Below are positions 5,679-8,724 of a stretch of 8,724 nucleotides of DNA, piece by piece. The DNA comes from Candidatus Aenigmatarchaeota archaeon (lineage in GTDB: Archaea; Aenigmatarchaeota; Aenigmatarchaeia; CG10238-14): the NCBI GenBank assembly GCA_025058005.1, contig JANXDN010000008.1, positions 1 to 8,724 of the forward strand. Direction: 5' to 3'. Position 1 is the first letter of the stretch, and each line of letters begins with the position of its first letter. The notes beneath the pieces are model-generated. The model worked only from the letters and a program-made list of their open reading frames with translations. It searched no databases and had not been told where the DNA came from. Made by a program: the position numbers and the translations under genes.

Positions 5679-6824
5679 ATGCAAGAATTATTCGAACTTG
5701 CATTAAAAAACATTCTTAGACAAAAGACGAGATCACTTTTAACTATAATAGGGATAATGATTGGCATCGCTGCTATAGTAGCCTTAGGTTCTATCTCAGA
5801 AGGTTTGAAGATTTTGATTGAAAAAAATTTGCAGCAAGCTAGTGGTATGATTACTGTTTTGCAAACTACAGACGGTTCTTTGTTTGCTGCAATCTCAAGA
5901 AGCAAGATTACTGAAGAGCAGTTAGAAGAAATTTCAAAGATTGATGGAGTGAAAGATGCCGCAGGTGTAATAATGAGGGGGGTTTATCTTGATGGTCAAG
6001 GAGGTTTTAGGCAGCCTGATATGTTTTTTGTCGGCGTCGATCCTTTAAAGACAGATATGTTTATTTCAGCCAATATAAGATATGAAGGTGAGCTATTAGA
6101 GCAAGGCGATACGTTTGAGGCAGTAATAGGCGATAGTCTGGCAAAAAAATTGAATGTAGACATAGGAGATATTGTGCCCTATCGTGGATTTGAGTTTCAA
6201 ATTAAAGGTGTTTTGGAAAAAACAGGAGATGCGAGCACAGATTCTGCTCTAATAGTGCCAATACAGACTGCAAGAGAAGTTTTAGATGTAGAACACTATA
6301 ACATGGTAATAGTTTTACCCGAAGATATAGAAGAAGTGGGGGATGTGGCGAAAAGTATAGAAGATAATATTGATGGTGTTTCGGCAATAACTACTGAGCA
6401 GTTTGCAAGACAAATATCAAACATCATAGACCAAATAAGTTTCTTTACTGTCGGCATAGCAGCAATATCAGCTATAGTTGGCGGATTGGGTGTAATGAAC
6501 ACTATGATAATGTCTGTGATGGAGAGAAAAAAAGAAATTGGCATTTTAAAAGCAATAGGCGCAACAAGAAGTTTTATCATCAAACAAATAATTCTAGAGT
6601 CAGCTCTGTTAAGCCTGATAGGAGGATGTTTGGGTGTATTAGCAGGGCAAATAGGGAGCTGGTCAATAACCTATATTTCTGATGGATTGGCTTTTGCTCA
6701 AACAACTCCAAGACTAATGATTAACGCATTAGTGTTTGCTTTGTTCTTAGGGGTAATAGGCGGTTTGTATCCCGCTTCTATGGCTTCCAAGCTTGACCCA
6801 ATAGAGGCGCTGAAATATGAGTAA
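5679..6824 (+). CDS. MacB/FtsX-family ABC transporter permease
   Basis: At 381 residues this is a standard-length MacB-type permease. These proteins do not transport through a normal channel; they couple cytoplasmic ATP hydrolysis to movements of an extracytoplasmic domain, acting in export or in signalling at the cell surface. TM1 is about residues 20-38 (LLTIIGIMIGIAAIVAL), then a large external domain (about 40-250), then TM2 (about 253-280), TM3 (about 303-325) and TM4 (about 346-367). The coupling segment ERKKEIGILKAIGAT (282-296), which contacts the ATPase, and the C-terminal LDPIEALKYE are hallmarks of the family. ATG 5679 is preceded by GGAGGA. The ATPase gene starts 8 bp before this gene ends. 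The substrate cannot be predicted; the downstream surface protein is a likely partner. Confidence 0.93.
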   Translation: MQELFELALKNILRQKTRSLLTIIGIMIGIAAIVALGSISEGLKILIEKNLQQASGMITVLQTTDGSLFAAISRSKITEEQLEEISKIDGVKDAAGVIMRGVYLDGQGGFRQPDMFFVGVDPLKTDMFISANIRYEGELLEQGDTFEAVIGDSLAKKLNVDIGDIVPYRGFEFQIKGVLEKTGDASTDSALIVPIQTAREVLDVEHYNMVIVLPEDIEEVGDVAKSIEDNIDGVSAITTEQFARQISNIIDQISFFTVGIAAISAIVGGLGVMNTMIMSVMERKKEIGILKAIGATRSFIIKQIILESALLSLIGGCLGVLAGQIGSWSITYISDGLAFAQTTPRLMINALVFALFLGVIGGLYPASMASKLDPIEALKYE

Positions 6825-7491
6825 TGTTATAGAGCTTCATCAAGTTGAAAAAGTTTATAATGAAGGAAAAGAGAATGAGATAAAAGTGTTAAAAGGCATA
6901 GACTTGGAAATAAGAGAGGGCGAGTACGTGTCTATAGTTGGCCCGTCTGGCTCTGGGAAAAGTACGCTGATGCATATAATGGGTTGTTTGGATAGGCCTA
7001 CACGAGGAAAGGTAATTATAGACGGTAAAGATGTTTCCAGATTAAGTGATGATAGTTTAGCAAAAATAAGAAGAGAAAAAATAGGTTTTGTGTTTCAGCA
7101 GTTTTATTTGATTCCAGTGTTAAACGCATTAGAAAATGTTAAAGTTCCCATGGAGTTGTCTAAGAAAATTGAAAATATGGAAGAAAGAGCTAGAGAACTG
7201 TTAAAGCTTGTTGGATTAGAGCATAGAATGAAAAATTTCCCTAGTCAATTATCCGGCGGTGAAATGCAAAGAGTTGCTATAGCAAGAGCACTAGCAAATG
7301 ACCCGAAAATAATTTTGGCCGATGAACCAACAGGTAATTTGGATACGAAAAGGGGAGAGGAAATTATAAATTTATTGGAAAAATTAAATAAAGATGGAAA
7401 AACAATAATAATAGTTACGCATGATTTGTCGATAGCAAAGAGGGCGAAAAGAAAAATAGCGTTAAGGGATGGGATGGTGATAAAGAAATGA
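6817..7491 (+). CDS. MacB/LolD-type ABC transporter ATPase
   Basis: This 224-residue cytoplasmic subunit powers the permease encoded just upstream. All nucleotide-binding motifs are intact: Walker A GPSGSGKST (42-50), Q-loop FVFQQF (91-96), signature LSGGEMQR (145-152), Walker B IILADE (165-170), D-loop NLDT (174-177) and switch histidine H202 in IVTHD. The length and the LSGGEMQRVAIARAL signature region are typical of the LolD/MacB subfamily with a separate ATPase. ATG 6817 overlaps the permease stop, with GAGG at 6804-6807 inside the permease gene, so the two are translationally coupled. A ribosome binding site for the next gene (GGTGAT, 7476-7481) lies within its last codons. Confidence 0.97.
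   Translation: MSNVIELHQVEKVYNEGKENEIKVLKGIDLEIREGEYVSIVGPSGSGKSTLMHIMGCLDRPTRGKVIIDGKDVSRLSDDSLAKIRREKIGFVFQQFYLIPVLNALENVKVPMELSKKIENMEERARELLKLVGLEHRMKNFPSQLSGGEMQRVAIARALANDPKIILADEPTGNLDTKRGEEIINLLEKLNKDGKTIIIVTHDLSIAKRAKRKIALRDGMVIKK
7476..7481 (+). promoter_or_regulatory. Ribosome binding site GGTGAT for the surface-protein gene
   Basis: GGTGAT lies six nt before ATG 7488 and complements the AUCACC of the 16S rRNA 3' end. It fixes the start of the beta-domain protein inside the ATPase gene and shows that this organism uses the GGTGAT form as well as GGAG. Confidence 0.7.
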
Positions 7492-8597
7492 AAAGATTAA
7501 TAATAATGGTTTTACTCTTACTCTTACCCTTAGTTCGAGCTTCCGTAGACATAGGAGTAAAAACAGCCTATACTAGCCCTTATCCCGTTGAACCTGGCAA
7601 AAATTTTTTGTTGGGTGTAGAAATCACTAACAAAGGTGATGAAGAGGCTAAGAATGTGCTTATAGAGATAGCACCAAACTCACCTTTTTCTGTTATAGAT
7701 AAACAAACTGAAAGCATCACTTCTTTAAGTGGCGGAGGATTAAGAGTTGTTGAATATAAACTATTTGTAGACTCCTCTGCAGTTTCCTCAACATACCAAC
7801 TACCTATTAAAATAAAATACAGTGGCTCTGAAGACATCACAAGGAATGTGTTTGTTCGAGTGCAAGGTAAACCTAATATTGCTTATATAGATGTTCCAAA
7901 TTTTTCAATTTCCCCAGGGGAAACAAAAACTATGAGAGTTGATATAAGCAATTTAGGAAGTGGGGTAGCGAAAAGGGTTATAGCTACAATTACACCATTA
8001 AATGAAAATATTAAAGTTGTGTTTTCTGGTGGGAACTATTTTGTGGGAGATATTCAACCAAACGAGAAAAAGAGCGCATATTTTCAATTGTATATAGATA
8101 CAGAAGCAAACTATGGAGTATATGATGCCAATATAAAAATAGTATACGAAGACGAGTCGGGTAATTTGCAGACGAAAAACTTTTCTCTCGGTATATTTGT
8201 CACAGGTAAACCAGAAATAAAAATTATTAAAATTGATGTTGACGAGTCTAAAGGCGAATTGAAAGTAGATATAGTAAACGATGGAAATGTTGAGGCAAGA
8301 GGAATAAAAGGGGAATTGCTAATAGGTGGAGGGGTGGTTGATGTTGATTATATTTCAAAGATTAATGCCCAAAAAAGTTCGACTTTAAAGTTTAAGCTAC
8401 CTAGTGGTAAGGAAGCTGACCTTAGAATTACATACTCTGGTTCTAATAATGAAAAGTATAGTTTTATAGAAAAGATTTCTTGGCAAGTAGAAAAAAGGAC
8501 AAATTGGTTAGCATTACTATTTGGATTAGCAATAGCTTATTTTGTATTGAAAAATTATGCTGGAAAAATTTTTACAAAACTGAAAAAACATAAATAG
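7488..8597 (+). CDS. Secreted, membrane-anchored beta-domain protein (COG1361-like)
   Basis: The 369-residue protein has an N-terminal signal peptide (about 1-18, hydrophobic IIMVLLLLLPLV), an extracellular region of three similar beta domains, and a C-terminal membrane anchor (about 339-355, NWLALLFGLAIAYFVL) with a Lys-rich cytoplasmic tail. The repeats begin near 22, 128 and 241; the last two open with GKPNIAYIDV and GKPEIKIIKIDV, and each carries an N-x-G element (EITNKGDEEAKNV, DISNLGSGVAKRV, DIVNDGNVEARGI). This matches the Ig-like, CARDB-type domains of archaeal S-layer-domain proteins in COG1361, which often accompany MacB-type ABC genes. It probably works outside the membrane with the transporter, as an adaptor or substrate-binding partner. 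The start codon overlaps the ATPase stop (ATGA) and has GGTGAT six nt upstream, so it belongs to the operon. The exact role is unknown. Confidence 0.85.
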   Translation: MKRLIIMVLLLLLPLVRASVDIGVKTAYTSPYPVEPGKNFLLGVEITNKGDEEAKNVLIEIAPNSPFSVIDKQTESITSLSGGGLRVVEYKLFVDSSAVSSTYQLPIKIKYSGSEDITRNVFVRVQGKPNIAYIDVPNFSISPGETKTMRVDISNLGSGVAKRVIATITPLNENIKVVFSGGNYFVGDIQPNEKKSAYFQLYIDTEANYGVYDANIKIVYEDESGNLQTKNFSLGIFVTGKPEIKIIKIDVDESKGELKVDIVNDGNVEARGIKGELLIGGGVVDVDYISKINAQKSSTLKFKLPSGKEADLRITYSGSNNEKYSFIEKISWQVEKRTNWLALLFGLAIAYFVLKNYAGKIFTKLKKHK

Positions 8598-8598
8598 C

Positions 8599-8724
8599 TT
8601 AAAAACGTTGCTGTAATAGTTGTTTCATTCTTAGCAAGTTTTCTGTGGGAGCCACTATTTTTGACATCCCTATTTCAAAAAACATTATCAAACCAAGAAC
8701 AGCAAGAACTTCTAACATGCCAGC
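8599..8724 (-). CDS. C-terminal fragment of a membrane protein
   Basis: On the minus strand the frame is open from the window edge to a TAA at 8601-8599, giving the last 41 residues. They consist of a hydrophobic segment (LEVLAVLGLIMFFEIGM), probably the final transmembrane helix, followed by a short basic tail (RMKQLLQQRF). The stop lies one base from the stop of the convergent beta-domain gene, in line with the packing elsewhere in the window. The family cannot be recognised from so little, and most of the gene is outside the window. Confidence 0.55.
   Translation of the reverse strand, partial: AGMLEVLAVLGLIMFFEIGMSKIVAPTENLLRMKQLLQQRF

Noticed and set aside
6202..6583. Minus-strand open frames inside the permease gene
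   Set aside because: They lie antisense to a clearly conserved gene, and composition alone explains their hydrophobic content.
1..8724. CRISPR array, insertion sequence or tRNA/rRNA gene
   Set aside because: No spaced repeats, transposase-like frames, terminal inverted repeats or cloverleaf sequences were seen; all spacers between genes are too short to hold a tRNA.

Overview
The window looks like a compact, AT-rich archaeal chromosome segment. Archaeal or eukaryote-like information-processing proteins are encoded here: initiation factor aIF5B, a PCNA clamp, an RPA14-like OB-fold protein and a eukaryotic-type topoisomerase IB. Promoters look like TATA boxes, and most identifiable ribosome binding sites are GGAG or GGTGAT. 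Tight gene packing, small proteins and a MacB-type ABC system with a COG1361-like surface protein would suit a DPANN-type or other uncultivated archaeon. The lineage is an inference.

Layout. Positions 1-150 hold the 3' end of an unrecognised gene, overlapping a Nudix hydrolase that runs to 568. Facing it, and overlapping its end by 24 bp, is the aIF5B gene (545-2319, minus). A short divergent promoter region (2320-2370) leads into a hypothetical 148-residue protein (2371-2817). Next comes a minus-strand replication cluster, transcribed in the order RPA14-like protein (5303-5626), PCNA (4556-5299), topoisomerase IB (2821-4515). A second divergent promoter region (5627-5678) leads into a plus-strand operon: ABC permease (5679-6824), ABC ATPase (6817-7491) and a secreted, membrane-anchored beta-domain protein (7488-8597). 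The window closes with the C-terminal tail of a minus-strand membrane protein (8599-8724). No stretch above 300 bases lacks a gene.

The main discovery is in the aIF5B gene. The long open frame alone lacks the start of the protein. The missing N-terminus (MILNERLRQPIVSVLGH) lies just upstream, separated from VDHGKT by 29 nucleotides that begin with an in-frame stop and break the frame. These 29 nucleotides fold as an archaeal bulge-helix-bulge (BHB) intron core: a 4-bp central helix, a 3-nt bulge at each splice site, and an inner hairpin. The canonical cut positions restore GHVDHGKT exactly, giving a 581-residue aIF5B. The gene therefore seems to carry a tRNA-type mini-intron inside its GTPase P-loop, so making this essential factor would depend on the tRNA splicing endonuclease and ligase.

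The second notable point is topoisomerase IB. All five catalytic residues can be placed, and the gene sits in an apparent operon with the sliding clamp and a small single-strand-binding-like protein.
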